Notes: generated by a model from the letters alone, not told the origin. A DNA stretch of 64,000 bases from Vibrio tarriae (GCF_002216685.1 NZ_CP022352.1:1042396-1106395), one strand, 5' to 3'. Shown: positions 28,477 through 37,624, numbered from the stretch's first letter. Numbers and translations: made by a program.

Positions 28477-29928
28477 CTAAGCGCGAGCCAACGCTTTATC
28501 TTTGACAATTCTTACCCGTTCACCATAAATCGGGCGCAGTGCTTCAAGCACATCATTACGCTCCAGTACTCCCACTAACTGACCATTGTGTAGAACAGGC
28601 AGCATATGTGGTTTGTTTACCTTCATACTTTTCGCGCGTTCTTCTAATGACAGAGCGTTGAAGCGAGTGGCAATGCCCATGCTTGTAGTTGGGAATAGCT
28701 GTTCTTTATCAATACAGAAGAACTCAGCCACATCCACCAGCTTGTCATTGATGTCAATCGCAATCACATCGCGGGTCATCAGATCTACCACTTTTTGGTC
28801 TTGGCTTGGCAAGTAGTCTTGGCACCACAGATCCACCATTACATCATGGCAAGAAAGTACGCCAACCAAGCGACCTTGCATATCGACAACTGGAGCGGAG
28901 GACAAATGATGGTCGAGCAGGGTGTCGATCGCGGCTGGAGTAGTCATATCAACGCTGAGAGTAACAGGTTGAGTGTTCATCATATCTTTTACTGTAATTG
29001 TGCTTTTCATAAGAGTTTCCTTGACTGACGTAAGTGCTTGAGTTTCCGTAATCGTGACAACATTGGCGGCTTTTAATTGAGGGCGGCGGTAAATGCTCCA
29101 GTTGGCGAGGCCAACCAGCACGGCACCACCCACAATGTTGCCGAGAGTGACGGGTATTAAGTTCGCCGTAATAAATTGAGTGACATTCAAATCGCTGTAT
29201 TGGCTGGCTGTCACACCGACCTGTTGCCAGAAACTGTCTGGTGCGAAGTTTTGAATGACAATACCTAGTGGAACCATGAACATATTGGCCACACAGTGCT
29301 CAAAACCGCTAGAGACAAACATGGCGACAGGCATGATGGTCATGGCCGCTTTAGTCATGGCATTCGCTGAACTGAACGTCAGCCAAATAGCCAAACAAAC
29401 CAGTAGGTTACATAGAATTCCCAAGGCAAAAGCTTGTACTGTGGTGTGATGAAGTTTGTGCTGCGCGATATTGAGGGCATTTAAACCCCATTGGCCGTCA
29501 TCAAGCTGGTAAAGGCCAGCCGCCGTCACCAACAGCAATAGAAAAATGGCACCGATAAAGTTACCGACGTACACCTTGCCCCAGATAGAGAGCATTTTTC
29601 CAAAACTGATCTCGCGATTTGCCCATGAGATGCTAGATAGCACAGAACTTGTGAACAACTCTCCACCGCAGATGACGATCAAAATCAGCCCCATACTGAA
29701 CGCTACACCACCCGCCAGTCGGCTCAATCCCCAGCCGGCAGAAGCGCTGCCCGTGGTGACGGTAATGTAGAACAGAAAAGCCAAACCGATAAAAGCGCCC
29801 GCCATGACCGAAAGACCTAAGATCATACCGCTGGTTTTTTTTGCTTTACTCAGCGCGAACTTTTCTGCTTCCGCCATCATTTCAGTGGGTGAAAAGCAGT
29901 TTTGATTTTTAGAGTAGGCTGCAGACAT
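28477..29928 (-). CDS. Formate/nitrite transporter with C-terminal CBS pair
   Basis: 483 residues. Residues 1-285 are an FNT channel (FocA/NirC type) with six membrane helices and the family blocks GGELFTSSVL and ANMFMVPLG. Residues 310-475 hold two CBS domains, read as VKDMMNTQPVTLSVDM and VVDLMTRDVIAIDIND. Plain FocA is about 285 residues, so the CBS pair is an added cytoplasmic module that would bind adenine nucleotides and could gate formate or nitrite flow by energy state. GGGGAG precedes the ATG. It is divergent from a LysR gene that may control it. Confidence 0.88.
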   Translation of the reverse strand: MSAAYSKNQNCFSPTEMMAEAEKFALSKAKKTSGMILGLSVMAGAFIGLAFLFYITVTTGSASAGWGLSRLAGGVAFSMGLILIVICGGELFTSSVLSSISWANREISFGKMLSIWGKVYVGNFIGAIFLLLLVTAAGLYQLDDGQWGLNALNIAQHKLHHTTVQAFALGILCNLLVCLAIWLTFSSANAMTKAAMTIMPVAMFVSSGFEHCVANMFMVPLGIVIQNFAPDSFWQQVGVTASQYSDLNVTQFITANLIPVTLGNIVGGAVLVGLANWSIYRRPQLKAANVVTITETQALTSVKETLMKSTITVKDMMNTQPVTLSVDMTTPAAIDTLLDHHLSSAPVVDMQGRLVGVLSCHDVMVDLWCQDYLPSQDQKVVDLMTRDVIAIDINDKLVDVAEFFCIDKEQLFPTTSMGIATRFNALSLEERAKSMKVNKPHMLPVLHNGQLVGVLERNDVLEALRPIYGERVRIVKDKALARA

Positions 29929-30144
29929 ATTCGCTCCCCAAACTCAATTTCATGTTTACCTCCGTTTAGTACACAACACCTTATGCGTTGCTACGCCATC
30001 AGATTAGGGGGGCAAAGGAGTAAAGGTAAAATTGATAATTTTTAAAAACCTCATCAATTCTATTGATATGGCAAGGATGAAGCGTAAAATGAAACCGCTT
30101 GCTCATATGGAGCAAAACAATGAATGAAAAGAATAGGATAGGCA

Positions 30145-31050
30145 GTGCGGTATTCATTAAAGCAATTAGCGGTATTTGATGCAGTTGCCGATTGTGGCAG
30201 TGTCAGCCAGGCTGCGGATAAACTGGCGCTCACTCAATCAGCAACGAGCATGTCTTTAGCTCAGTTGGAAAAAATGCTCGGACGTCCTCTGTTTGAAAGA
30301 CAAGGTAAACAGATGGCATTAACGCATTGGGGCATGTGGTTACGCCCTAAAGCAAAACGTTTACTGCAAGATGCCCAGCAGATCGAAATGGGCTTTTATG
30401 ACCAACATCTTTTAAGTGGTGAGATTCGCTTAGGAGCGAGTCAAACCCCTGCGGAACACTTGGTGCCTGATCTCATCAGCATTATTGATAGTGACTTTCC
30501 TGAGATTCGCATCTCATTGGGCGTGAAAAGTACCAAGGGGGTGATCGAAGGTGTTCTCGACTATAAATACGATCTTGGCATTATCGAAGGGCGTTGTGAT
30601 GACAACCGCATCTATCAAGAGGTGTGGTGTCGCGATCACTTAACCATTGTTGCTTCGGCACATCATCCATTTGCGAAACGTGAATCGGTCAGCCTCGCTC
30701 AGCTTGAACAGGCGAAATGGGTTCTGCGCGAGCAAGGCGCAGGAACTCGCAATATTTTTGATAGTGTGATCCATCCGTTAATCCCAGACTTAGATGTTTG
30801 GCGCGAATATGAACATGTTCCTGTGTTACGCACGCTGGTGGCCAACGGTCCTTATTTGACTTGCCTACCGTATTTGGATGTAGAACGCTTTATCGAAAGT
30901 GGATTACTGGTTGCGCTCAATGTACCGGAACTTAATATGGAACGTACTCTCTCTTTTATTTGGCGTGCGGATATGGAGGAGAACCCACTGGCAGAGTGCA
31001 TTAAGCGTGAAGGATTACGCATGATGAAAGGGAAACCGAGCATCTTATAA
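30145..31050 (+). CDS. LysR-family transcriptional regulator
   Basis: 301 residues. The N-terminal winged helix shows LKQLAVFDAVADCGSVSQAA, and the effector domain starts near residue 90. The start is GTG at 30145. It is divergent from the FNT-CBS gene with 216 bases between, the typical arrangement of a LysR regulator with its target. The co-inducer is unknown. Confidence 0.9.
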   Translation: MRYSLKQLAVFDAVADCGSVSQAADKLALTQSATSMSLAQLEKMLGRPLFERQGKQMALTHWGMWLRPKAKRLLQDAQQIEMGFYDQHLLSGEIRLGASQTPAEHLVPDLISIIDSDFPEIRISLGVKSTKGVIEGVLDYKYDLGIIEGRCDDNRIYQEVWCRDHLTIVASAHHPFAKRESVSLAQLEQAKWVLREQGAGTRNIFDSVIHPLIPDLDVWREYEHVPVLRTLVANGPYLTCLPYLDVERFIESGLLVALNVPELNMERTLSFIWRADMEENPLAECIKREGLRMMKGKPSIL

Positions 31051-31226
31051 GGGGTATCATTTTTCCTGAACCTGTTGATTTATCGGTTGCGTCACCAAAT
31101 GAATGTAATAAAGTATTTCACTATCATTTCATTGTGACTTTTATCACTAATATTCCTATTCTCTTAGGTTAGCATGTCGCCTTAATTCACCAAAGCTGAA
31201 AACTTTTCAGCATGTATGAGGCGGGT

Positions 31227-31724
31227 ATGAGCACTCTGTTTGCTATTGCGTTAACCACAGGAATTCTCTCTGGTGTTTGGGGATGGATTGCGGTTTCACT
31301 CGGCTTGCTCTCATGGGCTGGTTTTCTTGGCTGTACGAGCTACTTTGCGTCCCCTAAAGATGGCTTGAAAGGGCTAGGTCAGAGCTTATTAACCAACCTA
31401 ACGGGTGTTTTCTGGGCAATGGTGATCATTCATGCCAGTCAATGGGTTGGCATTGAGATTATCGGTTACGTTGTGACGGCTTTAGTGGCTTTTATCATGT
31501 GTATCCAAGCGCAAAAATCCTGGTTGGCTTATATCCCAGGTACCTTTATCGGTTGCTGCGCAACCTTTGCTGCTGCGGGAAACTGGCAATTGGTGATCCC
31601 GTCTTTAATGCTCGGTGGTGTGTTTGGTTATCTGATGAAAGCCAGCGGTCTTTGGTTACATCACAAGCTCAAGCAACCTCGCGCTGAACAAACGCACATC
31701 GTGAGCGAAATGACTTCTCGCTAA
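31227..31724 (+). CDS. DUF1097 membrane protein
   Basis: About 165 residues with five or so hydrophobic helices filling the protein, ending in a basic tail. The pattern GVWGWIAVSLGLLSWAGFLG and the FASPKDGLKG loop match DUF1097 (E. coli YcdZ type), whose function is unknown. The ATG at 31227 is favoured over one at 31212 because GAGGCGGG lies five bases before it. A T-rich terminator follows at 31870. Confidence 0.75.
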   Translation: MSTLFAIALTTGILSGVWGWIAVSLGLLSWAGFLGCTSYFASPKDGLKGLGQSLLTNLTGVFWAMVIIHASQWVGIEIIGYVVTALVAFIMCIQAQKSWLAYIPGTFIGCCATFAAAGNWQLVIPSLMLGGVFGYLMKASGLWLHHKLKQPRAEQTHIVSEMTSR

Positions 31725-31757
31725 GCGTGAAGGTCAGTGTGAAACTATTCTCAGAAT

Positions 31758-31832
31758 CGATTGGTGTCAAAGCTATAGGTGAAAGAACCTATTGGTGAAA
31801 AAACCTATTAGTAAAAAACGATTGGTAAAGAG
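31758..31832 (+). repeat. Degenerate 15-16 base tandem repeat
   Basis: Five imperfect units in a row, such as CTATAGGTGAAAGAAC, CTATTGGTGAAAAAAC and CTATTAGTAAAAAAC, in the tail of the DUF1097 transcript. Confidence 0.7.
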
Positions 31833-31869
31833 TACCCCTGATAATTCGTATCGAAAGAATTTAGATACC

Positions 31870-31895
31870 GCCACACAATTTTGTGTGGCTTTTTT
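31870..31895 (+). terminator. Terminator after the DUF1097 gene
   Basis: GCCACACAA and TTGTGTGGC form a perfect stem followed by six T residues. Confidence 0.92.
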
Positions 31896-31958
31896 GTACG
31901 AGCCCCTAGCTAGGTTGGGGGGATTCAATCCGTGTGTAGATGAAAACCTTTACCAATC

Positions 31959-33590
31959 CTAGGTATTGCCGTTTGCCATTGTGATGACTCGTTTTAACGT
32001 CCAGCGTAGGAGTACAGGAATACACTCTGTCCCGTTGCTTTCACAATGTGAAACGATCGCCAAAGCCAAATCCGGTTTCGCGTGTTTTTTCAGAACTTTA
32101 GAGACCACTTTTTTGGCGGGGATCGGGTGGTCATGAGGAATTTTAACCAGCTCTTTGAAGAAGTATTCAAATCCGTTTGAGTAGAGGAAGTGTTCAATAT
32201 CTCGATCGGGCAATTCGGTTAAGCGATGCCGCTCTTGATCATGTCCCAATAATCCCCGCACGGTCGACGAGTATTTTTTTCCCGCAGGATCGCCATCGGT
32301 CACCACATGCCAGTCAATGCCAAACGCCCGCGCAACCTTGATTAAGGATTTTAGCCCTGATTGAGCAAATTCGATGATATGCACACCTTCTGCAGCTAAG
32401 TTGTATCCGCATTGATGGGCGAGCTCGTTAAATAGCCACACTTCCGTTTCACCTTCAACCAGCAGCCAGCAGCGAGCAAAGAGCGCTCCCGAGCGGTGAA
32501 AACGGATATGGAAACCAATGCGGCGCAACTCATCTCGACTTAAACTGCGCTGCGAAACGGAGGTCGCAATGGTGCGATCGGATTTTCTCACCAAACGACG
32601 AATCGAATGCAAAGGCACTGCCCCCAGTAAATCACTGCTGTTGGTGGTGAGAATTTTCTGCATGGGGAGCAAATCTAAAAAGCTCCAAGCTCGGGCAAGG
32701 TGCGTAGGGTGTAAACGACCTTCCGGATCTTCAATGATCAAAATCGGCCGAGCACAGCGGCGCAGCTCTTTGGGCCCTTTGCCTTGTAAATACGCGTTGA
32801 GTAAACCAAGAAGTAGCAGCTTAGTCTGCTTATTTTTGGTTTCATGAATGATTTGGCTGAGGCTTTTTTCACTCGGAGAGACGGCATACAGTAAGCTGTC
32901 GCGTTCGCGGCGCGGATTTTTCCGGCTTTGACTTTTGAACGAAAAGTAGTGCTCAACCAGAGAGTTCATCGCACTCAAACTGCTGCGGATCTCGCCTTTA
33001 TTAACGTGTCCGGGCGTCGCCATTAAACGTCGCCACGTATTGCTGATCCGTTTCTCGACACGAGCATTCTTGCCGTTGCCATTGGCGAGCGATTTTTCAA
33101 AACGTCGAGAATCTTTTAAGCGGATCACTGGATGTAAACTCATCAACTCTTGCGCCAATTTTTCTGAGTGATGCAGAGTGAGTGAGTTGCCCTCTAAATC
33201 TAGAAAAGCGTATTGAGTGCTGATGTCATATTTGACCCTTGAGGCGCTGATCCGATAAATGATTTTTTGCGCCCCTTGTTCATCGGTTTGCCAGAGCGGT
33301 TTGAGTTTGCGATAGCGCCCAGCCTTGGGCTCATGAAGGTCGCTGGCGGCGAAAACAAGGATGATCTGCAAATTTTGCGTCTGCGTATCGGCAATGGAGT
33401 AATCAACGTGGAAATCTTGCAGGGTGAATGGGTACAGAGTGCCATCCGCCGGCAATACCACAGATAGGGCATCCAGCAGGGACGATTTACCCCAAGTGTT
33501 TTCTCCAATCAGTGTGGTGATTTCATCAAAGGTCAGTGATAGGCGGCGGATGCCACGGAAACCAGCGATTTCAATTCGCTCTAAATGCAT
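31959..33590 (-). CDS. OLD-family ATP-dependent nuclease (YbjD type)
   Basis: About 543 residues from the ATG at 33590, which follows AAGGAG. The N-terminal ABC-type ATPase has the P-loop GENTWGKSS and opens with MHLERIEIAGFRGIR, as in E. coli YbjD. The C-terminal TOPRIM nuclease domain shows LVEGETEVW and DGDPAGKKY with its acidic metal ligands. OLD proteins cut DNA and some act in phage defence, but the YbjD class is chromosomal and of unclear role. No defence partner gene lies beside it. Confidence 0.85.
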   Translation of the reverse strand: MHLERIEIAGFRGIRRLSLTFDEITTLIGENTWGKSSLLDALSVVLPADGTLYPFTLQDFHVDYSIADTQTQNLQIILVFAASDLHEPKAGRYRKLKPLWQTDEQGAQKIIYRISASRVKYDISTQYAFLDLEGNSLTLHHSEKLAQELMSLHPVIRLKDSRRFEKSLANGNGKNARVEKRISNTWRRLMATPGHVNKGEIRSSLSAMNSLVEHYFSFKSQSRKNPRRERDSLLYAVSPSEKSLSQIIHETKNKQTKLLLLGLLNAYLQGKGPKELRRCARPILIIEDPEGRLHPTHLARAWSFLDLLPMQKILTTNSSDLLGAVPLHSIRRLVRKSDRTIATSVSQRSLSRDELRRIGFHIRFHRSGALFARCWLLVEGETEVWLFNELAHQCGYNLAAEGVHIIEFAQSGLKSLIKVARAFGIDWHVVTDGDPAGKKYSSTVRGLLGHDQERHRLTELPDRDIEHFLYSNGFEYFFKELVKIPHDHPIPAKKVVSKVLKKHAKPDLALAIVSHCESNGTECIPVLLRWTLKRVITMANGNT

Positions 33591-33842
33591 AGGCTGCTCC
33601 TTAGATTCCTCACCAGAGCCCATATCTTATGAGGTTTTCTTTAAGAATAAAGGAAAAAACCAATATAAGCAGGGTGTTAAGCTTGGTTTTTCAAACCAGA
33701 GTTCACATTTTTGTAATGAATAAGGCCAAGAAAATGTGACATAAGTTATTTAGCGTCACTAAAATTTCAGAGAGGTTTCATAAAAGTCACGATTCTGTCA
33801 TGATCGGCGGGCTAGGATAGGAGTGGAAAAGAGAGAAGACGT

Positions 33843-35585
33843 ATGCCTATGAGAAGAAAAAATCAGCCAGCGTCGATCACGCTGGCACACATTAATGACA
33901 CCCATTCCTACTTTGAACCTACCTCGTTACAACTGACGCTGGAACATGATGCGGACATTTTAAAACCCTTTGTCAGTGCTGGGGGCTTTGCTCGAATTGC
34001 AACCCGTATTGCTCAATTACGCGATGATGCGCAGCGCATGCAGCGCGAATTTCTGTTTTTACATGCGGGGGACTGTTTCCAAGGAACACTCTACTTTTCG
34101 CTGTTCAAAGGTAAAGCGAATGCCGACATGCTCAATGCACTCAAGTTAGACGCGATGGCCATCGGTAATCATGAATTGGATATGGGAAATTATCCCGTTG
34201 CTCAATTCGCGCAGCGCATTCAGTTTCCTTTGCTGGCAGGCAACTGGGATTTATCACAAGAACGAGACAGCAAATCACTGCGTTTGGGGAGCAACCCTAA
34301 AATTTACAGTTATGATGCGCTTCAGGGCCATGCACGCTGGATTGAGAAAAAGGCGCAGGGTGAAAGAATTGCTATCTTTGGCCTGTCGATTGATAAGATG
34401 GCCGATATTGCCAACCCAGACAGTGATACTCCGTTTGTGAACGCCATCGAGACGGCTAAAAAGACGATTGCGGCAATCTACCAACACGGTATCAATAAGA
34501 TCATTTTGCTGAGTCACTTAGGCTATGACGGTGACATTGCATTAGCGGAACAAGTGTCTGGGATCAGTGTGATTGTGGGAGGGCATAGCCATGTACTACA
34601 AGGTGATTTCTCAGCCCTTGGCCTCGGCAGTCAAGATGAATATGGCTTAAAAATCAATCACACCTATATCGTTCAAGCTGGATTTTACGCGCTTACTCTT
34701 GGCCATTGTCAGATTGATTTTGCCGCCAATGGTGAGGTGACCCGATTTGAAGGGCGGAATGAGCTACTGCTCGGGCGTCGGATGTTTGTTGATGCCAGCA
34801 TGAGCCAAGAGCAGATCAGTGAGCGTTATAGCCAAGCGCGTGATGAAGTGGATAACCATCCGAATGTGGTGGTGTGTAAAAAAGATCCTGTGGTGCAAAG
34901 TCTATTGCAGGAGAAATACATCCCCCAAGTGCGTCAATTGCAACAACAAATTATCGCTCACGCGGATCGCACTTTACGCCATTTGCGCATACCGGATGCT
35001 GAAGGTGGCAGTGAGATTGCCCCTTTGGTCGCGAAAGCATTTGTGTATGCATTGAATAAGCGTGGCTTAGACGTTCAGTTTTCCATCCATAATGCGGGTG
35101 GTGTCCGTACGTCAATTTTGCCGGGTAGCATCTCGGTTGCCGATGTGGCAGGAAAGCTTTTGCCATTTGCCGTGCCGATCGGCGTTTACCAAGTGAAAGG
35201 TGAAGTGATCGCACGCGCTCTTGAAGGGGCGATCAATAACGCGCTCAGTAATGGCGTGCAAGGAACAGGCTCAGGTAGCTATCCATATTGCCATCACCTG
35301 CGTTATCAATACTTAGCGGATAAGCCCATAGGTCAACGCATTACACAACTGCAGATCCAATTAGATGGTGAGTGGCAAGCGGTGGATTCTGAAGCCTTGT
35401 ACTGGGGAACCTCTTCCGCTTATACCATGAAAGGCAAAGAAGGGTATGATGCGCTGCTTGATATGGAAGGTGAGGGTATGGTGACACAGATTTCTATGGC
35501 CGATGCCTTTATTGAGCTGCTGTCGGACTGCCCGTCCTTGCTCTCTTTTGATACGCATGATGCTTGTGAATGCCACCATCATTAA
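33843..35585 (+). CDS. 5'-nucleotidase/UshA-type metallophosphoesterase
   Basis: 580 residues. The metallophosphatase domain has HINDTHSYF, HAGDCFQGT, IGNHELDMG and VGGHSHVLQ. The C-terminal 5'-nucleotidase domain has IHNAGGVRTS and GTSSAYTMKG. The family removes phosphate from nucleotides or splits UDP-sugars. Unlike UshA it has no signal peptide and so may be cytoplasmic. The protein ends in CECHHH, a metal-binding-like tail. GAGAGAAG precedes the start. Confidence 0.88.
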   Translation: MPMRRKNQPASITLAHINDTHSYFEPTSLQLTLEHDADILKPFVSAGGFARIATRIAQLRDDAQRMQREFLFLHAGDCFQGTLYFSLFKGKANADMLNALKLDAMAIGNHELDMGNYPVAQFAQRIQFPLLAGNWDLSQERDSKSLRLGSNPKIYSYDALQGHARWIEKKAQGERIAIFGLSIDKMADIANPDSDTPFVNAIETAKKTIAAIYQHGINKIILLSHLGYDGDIALAEQVSGISVIVGGHSHVLQGDFSALGLGSQDEYGLKINHTYIVQAGFYALTLGHCQIDFAANGEVTRFEGRNELLLGRRMFVDASMSQEQISERYSQARDEVDNHPNVVVCKKDPVVQSLLQEKYIPQVRQLQQQIIAHADRTLRHLRIPDAEGGSEIAPLVAKAFVYALNKRGLDVQFSIHNAGGVRTSILPGSISVADVAGKLLPFAVPIGVYQVKGEVIARALEGAINNALSNGVQGTGSGSYPYCHHLRYQYLADKPIGQRITQLQIQLDGEWQAVDSEALYWGTSSAYTMKGKEGYDALLDMEGEGMVTQISMADAFIELLSDCPSLLSFDTHDACECHHH

Positions 35586-35734
35586 AACTGATATCCCTTT
35601 GCCTTGCTACCTATCTGTGACTCCAAGTGGTTTGGATGTTACGTCAACACCAAGTTGATCAAGTAGGTTGGCATACAGCTTGCTTTGTTTTGCCTAGTTT
35701 TTGCTCAATATTGCTGAGCAAGGGGAGGGAGAAC

Positions 35735-35830
35735 ATGTTAAGCCGAGATTGGTTCGATACATTAGTGGTAGTGGCTTGGGTGGGGATATGGTCCGCCCTT
35801 ATCTATCTATTGCCGTTTGCGGGAGTGTAA
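35735..35830 (+). CDS. Small single-helix membrane protein
   Basis: 31 residues, beginning MLSRDWFDTLVVVAWVG and continuing as one hydrophobic helix to the end. The ribosome binding site AAGGGGAGGGAG is strong and correctly spaced. A hairpin (TTGCTCA/TGAGCAA, 35700-35720) lies just upstream and a T-rich terminator follows at 35873, so it appears to be its own transcript. The function is unknown. Small proteins of this kind often modulate a membrane partner. Confidence 0.6.
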   Translation: MLSRDWFDTLVVVAWVGIWSALIYLLPFAGV

Positions 35831-35872
35831 TCATCACGCAATGGTGTATAGAAAAATGGTAAGCCGAACGTG

Positions 35873-35902
35873 AAGGAGTCATTGAATATGGCTCCTTTTT
35901 TT
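35873..35902 (+). terminator. Terminator after the small membrane protein
   Basis: AAGGAGTC and GGCTCCTT form an imperfect stem followed by a run of seven or eight T residues. Confidence 0.85.
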
Positions 35903-35939
35903 GTACTAGACACTGTCAAACCACAGGCATAGAATGGCG

Positions 35940-36051
35940 GCGTTTTGGGGAGTAGTCGCCTTAGGTTTATTTGTCGTCATCACGTTGAGTTTGACTCAAC
36001 CGGCAGATATAAGCTTTGAATCCAAGTTCAACGCTTCGACGAGACCAACGC
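35940..36051 (+). ncRNA. yybP-ykoY manganese riboswitch aptamer
   Basis: The conserved pieces appear in order: GGGGAGTAG at 35947-35955, GTCGTCA at 35973-35979, a perfect hairpin GTTGAGT/ACTCAAC at 35984-36000, and CGACGAGACC at 36037-36046. P1 closes by pairing of GCGTT (35940) with AACGC (36047). This is the signature of the Mn2+-sensing family RF00080, which is known upstream of alx and mntP in E. coli. The gene downstream is an Alx homologue, in agreement. Confidence 0.93.
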
Positions 36052-36088
36052 ATTCAATACTGCATTTGTTGCAGTAATTATTGGTATG

Positions 36089-36138
36089 CGGAAGGTCTTG
36101 AGGTCTAGCGACGGAGCAAGATCTTCCGTTTTCGGAGG
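36089..36138 (+). promoter_or_regulatory. Riboswitch expression platform over the alx ribosome binding site
   Basis: CGGAAGGTCTT (36089-36099) can pair with AAGATCTTCCG (36118-36128). Alternatively CTTCCG (36123-36128) can pair with CGGAGG (36133-36138), which is the ribosome binding site of the gene starting at 36144. The two pairings exclude each other, which suggests control of translation. Confidence 0.65.
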
Positions 36139-36143
36139 AAAAT

Positions 36144-37100
36144 ATGTCCCCAATCACTTATCTTGGCTTTGGCCTACTTACCTTAACTCTTGTGGCTATC
36201 GATCTCTGGCAAACCCGTGGTGGGAATGTCACGATCAAAAAAGCGGCCATCTGGAGTCTCTTCTGGTTTCTTCTCGCGTTTGTATTTGCGCTTAGCCTTT
36301 ACTACGGCTGGCAATGGTACGCTCCTGATAGTAGCTACAGTGCAGAGAAAGCCACCCTCTCTTTTATCACCGGCTATTTGCTCGAAAAATCGTTAAGTGT
36401 CGATAACTTATTCGTGTTTGCGATTATTTTTCATCAATACTCAGTGCCAGAATACTTGCGCCCTCGCGCACTGCTTTGGGGAGTAATCGGTGCGTTGGTT
36501 CTACGTGCGATCATGATTGCCGTGGGTGCGCAACTGCTCAGTCAATATCACTGGATCTTATATGTGTTTGCTCTGTTTCTTATTTGGACAGGGATCCAAT
36601 TGGCGCGTGATAAAGGTGAAGATTCGATTAACCCGCTACCTGAACGTTTGATTCGTCGATGTTTTAAAGTGACTGACGATTATCAAGGTAATGCGCTCAT
36701 TACCAAACAAAATGGGCAGTGGTGGGTAACCCCGATGTTTATTGTGATTGGCGTCATTGCATTTATGGATGTGATGTTTGCCCTAGATTCGATTCCTGCG
36801 ATTTTTGCTGTGACCCAAGAGCCATTTTTAGTGTTGGCGGCGAACGTGTTTGCATTATTAGGATTGCGTTCTTTGTACTTTGTGCTTCAGGGGATGATGG
36901 ATAAATTTTTCTATCTTAAACCGGCTTTGGCTTTCATTATGGTGTTCATCGGGGTGAAGATGATGTTAGTCGATTCAGCTTGGGCAATTCCAACGCCGAT
37001 CTCACTCTGTGTATTGCTTGTCACTATGAGTATTGCGGTGATCGCTTCTATGATCCGTGAGCGCTCTCAGTCCAAACCGATCACTGGAAAAGTCTCTTAA
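36144..37100 (+). CDS. alx: TerC-family membrane protein, Alx homologue
   Basis: 318 residues with eight or nine membrane helices. Acidic residues within helices (FITGYLLEKSLSVDNLFVF and MDVMFALDSIPAIFAVT) are the metal-binding hallmarks of TerC. The alignment to E. coli Alx (321 residues) is clear along its whole length. Alx-type proteins export or balance manganese, which agrees with the Mn2+ riboswitch immediately upstream. The start is set by CGGAGG six bases before ATG. Confidence 0.92.
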   Translation: MSPITYLGFGLLTLTLVAIDLWQTRGGNVTIKKAAIWSLFWFLLAFVFALSLYYGWQWYAPDSSYSAEKATLSFITGYLLEKSLSVDNLFVFAIIFHQYSVPEYLRPRALLWGVIGALVLRAIMIAVGAQLLSQYHWILYVFALFLIWTGIQLARDKGEDSINPLPERLIRRCFKVTDDYQGNALITKQNGQWWVTPMFIVIGVIAFMDVMFALDSIPAIFAVTQEPFLVLAANVFALLGLRSLYFVLQGMMDKFFYLKPALAFIMVFIGVKMMLVDSAWAIPTPISLCVLLVTMSIAVIASMIRERSQSKPITGKVS

Positions 37101-37391
37101 ATATCGAAAGTTATCTCCCTATGTTGGGTCACGGGGAGATAAAAAATATTTTTGGTAAATAAATTGTTAAAAAATTTTGCATTATAAAATTCGATGTAAT
37201 ACTTATGCTGGAAAGTTGCTTAAAATTTGAACTTTGGAATGTCTTGCTGAATATCTAAATGGTGGCATGTTAATGCTTTGTTTTATTAGTTTTTGTAATC
37301 TGAATCGTCAAAATTAGTCATTTTCTAACCAGATATTCATTGTCTAATATTCACCTCAACAAAGTAAGTTACCGATTCAAGAGAGGCTACC
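37101..37391 (+). other. AT-rich promoter gap
   Basis: 291 very AT-rich bases between alx and the next small gene. They must hold the promoter of the 62-residue protein. No other element is seen. Confidence 0.4.
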
Positions 37392-37580
37392 ATGGCTCAT
37401 GCAATGCAAATGGGAACAATGACAGTCCCAACCTCTAAGGATAAAAAAACCTACACGGTTAACTTCAAAGGATTGATTGCTCATCTGCTCGATATTCTGT
37501 TTGTAGATAATGCGCCACGTCATTACTACGCGACTGAAATGTCAGCACACATCCAAAAAGATGTGGGTTTATACCGTTAA
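37392..37580 (+). CDS. Small conserved protein of unknown function
   Basis: 62 residues, soluble. The ending HIQKDVGLYR loosely recalls the LxDIGLxR ending of DUF1127 proteins, but the rest does not give a firm match. GAGAGG lies upstream of the ATG, and a strong terminator follows within 20 bases, so it is a real single-gene transcript. Its long AT-rich leader suggests tight regulation. Confidence 0.65.
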   Translation: MAHAMQMGTMTVPTSKDKKTYTVNFKGLIAHLLDILFVDNAPRHYYATEMSAHIQKDVGLYR

Positions 37581-37597
37581 GCGTAAAAATAGAATTT

Positions 37598-37624
37598 AAA
37601 AAGTCGGCATTTGCCGACTTTTTT
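37598..37624 (+). terminator. Terminator after the 62-residue gene
   Basis: AAAAAGTCGGC and GCCGACTTTTT form a perfect stem with a T tail. Confidence 0.92.

Noticed and set aside
31959..33590. OLD-family nuclease as part of a phage-defence system
   Set aside because: It is of the YbjD chromosomal class and has no UvrD-like GajB, retron or other defence partner beside it.
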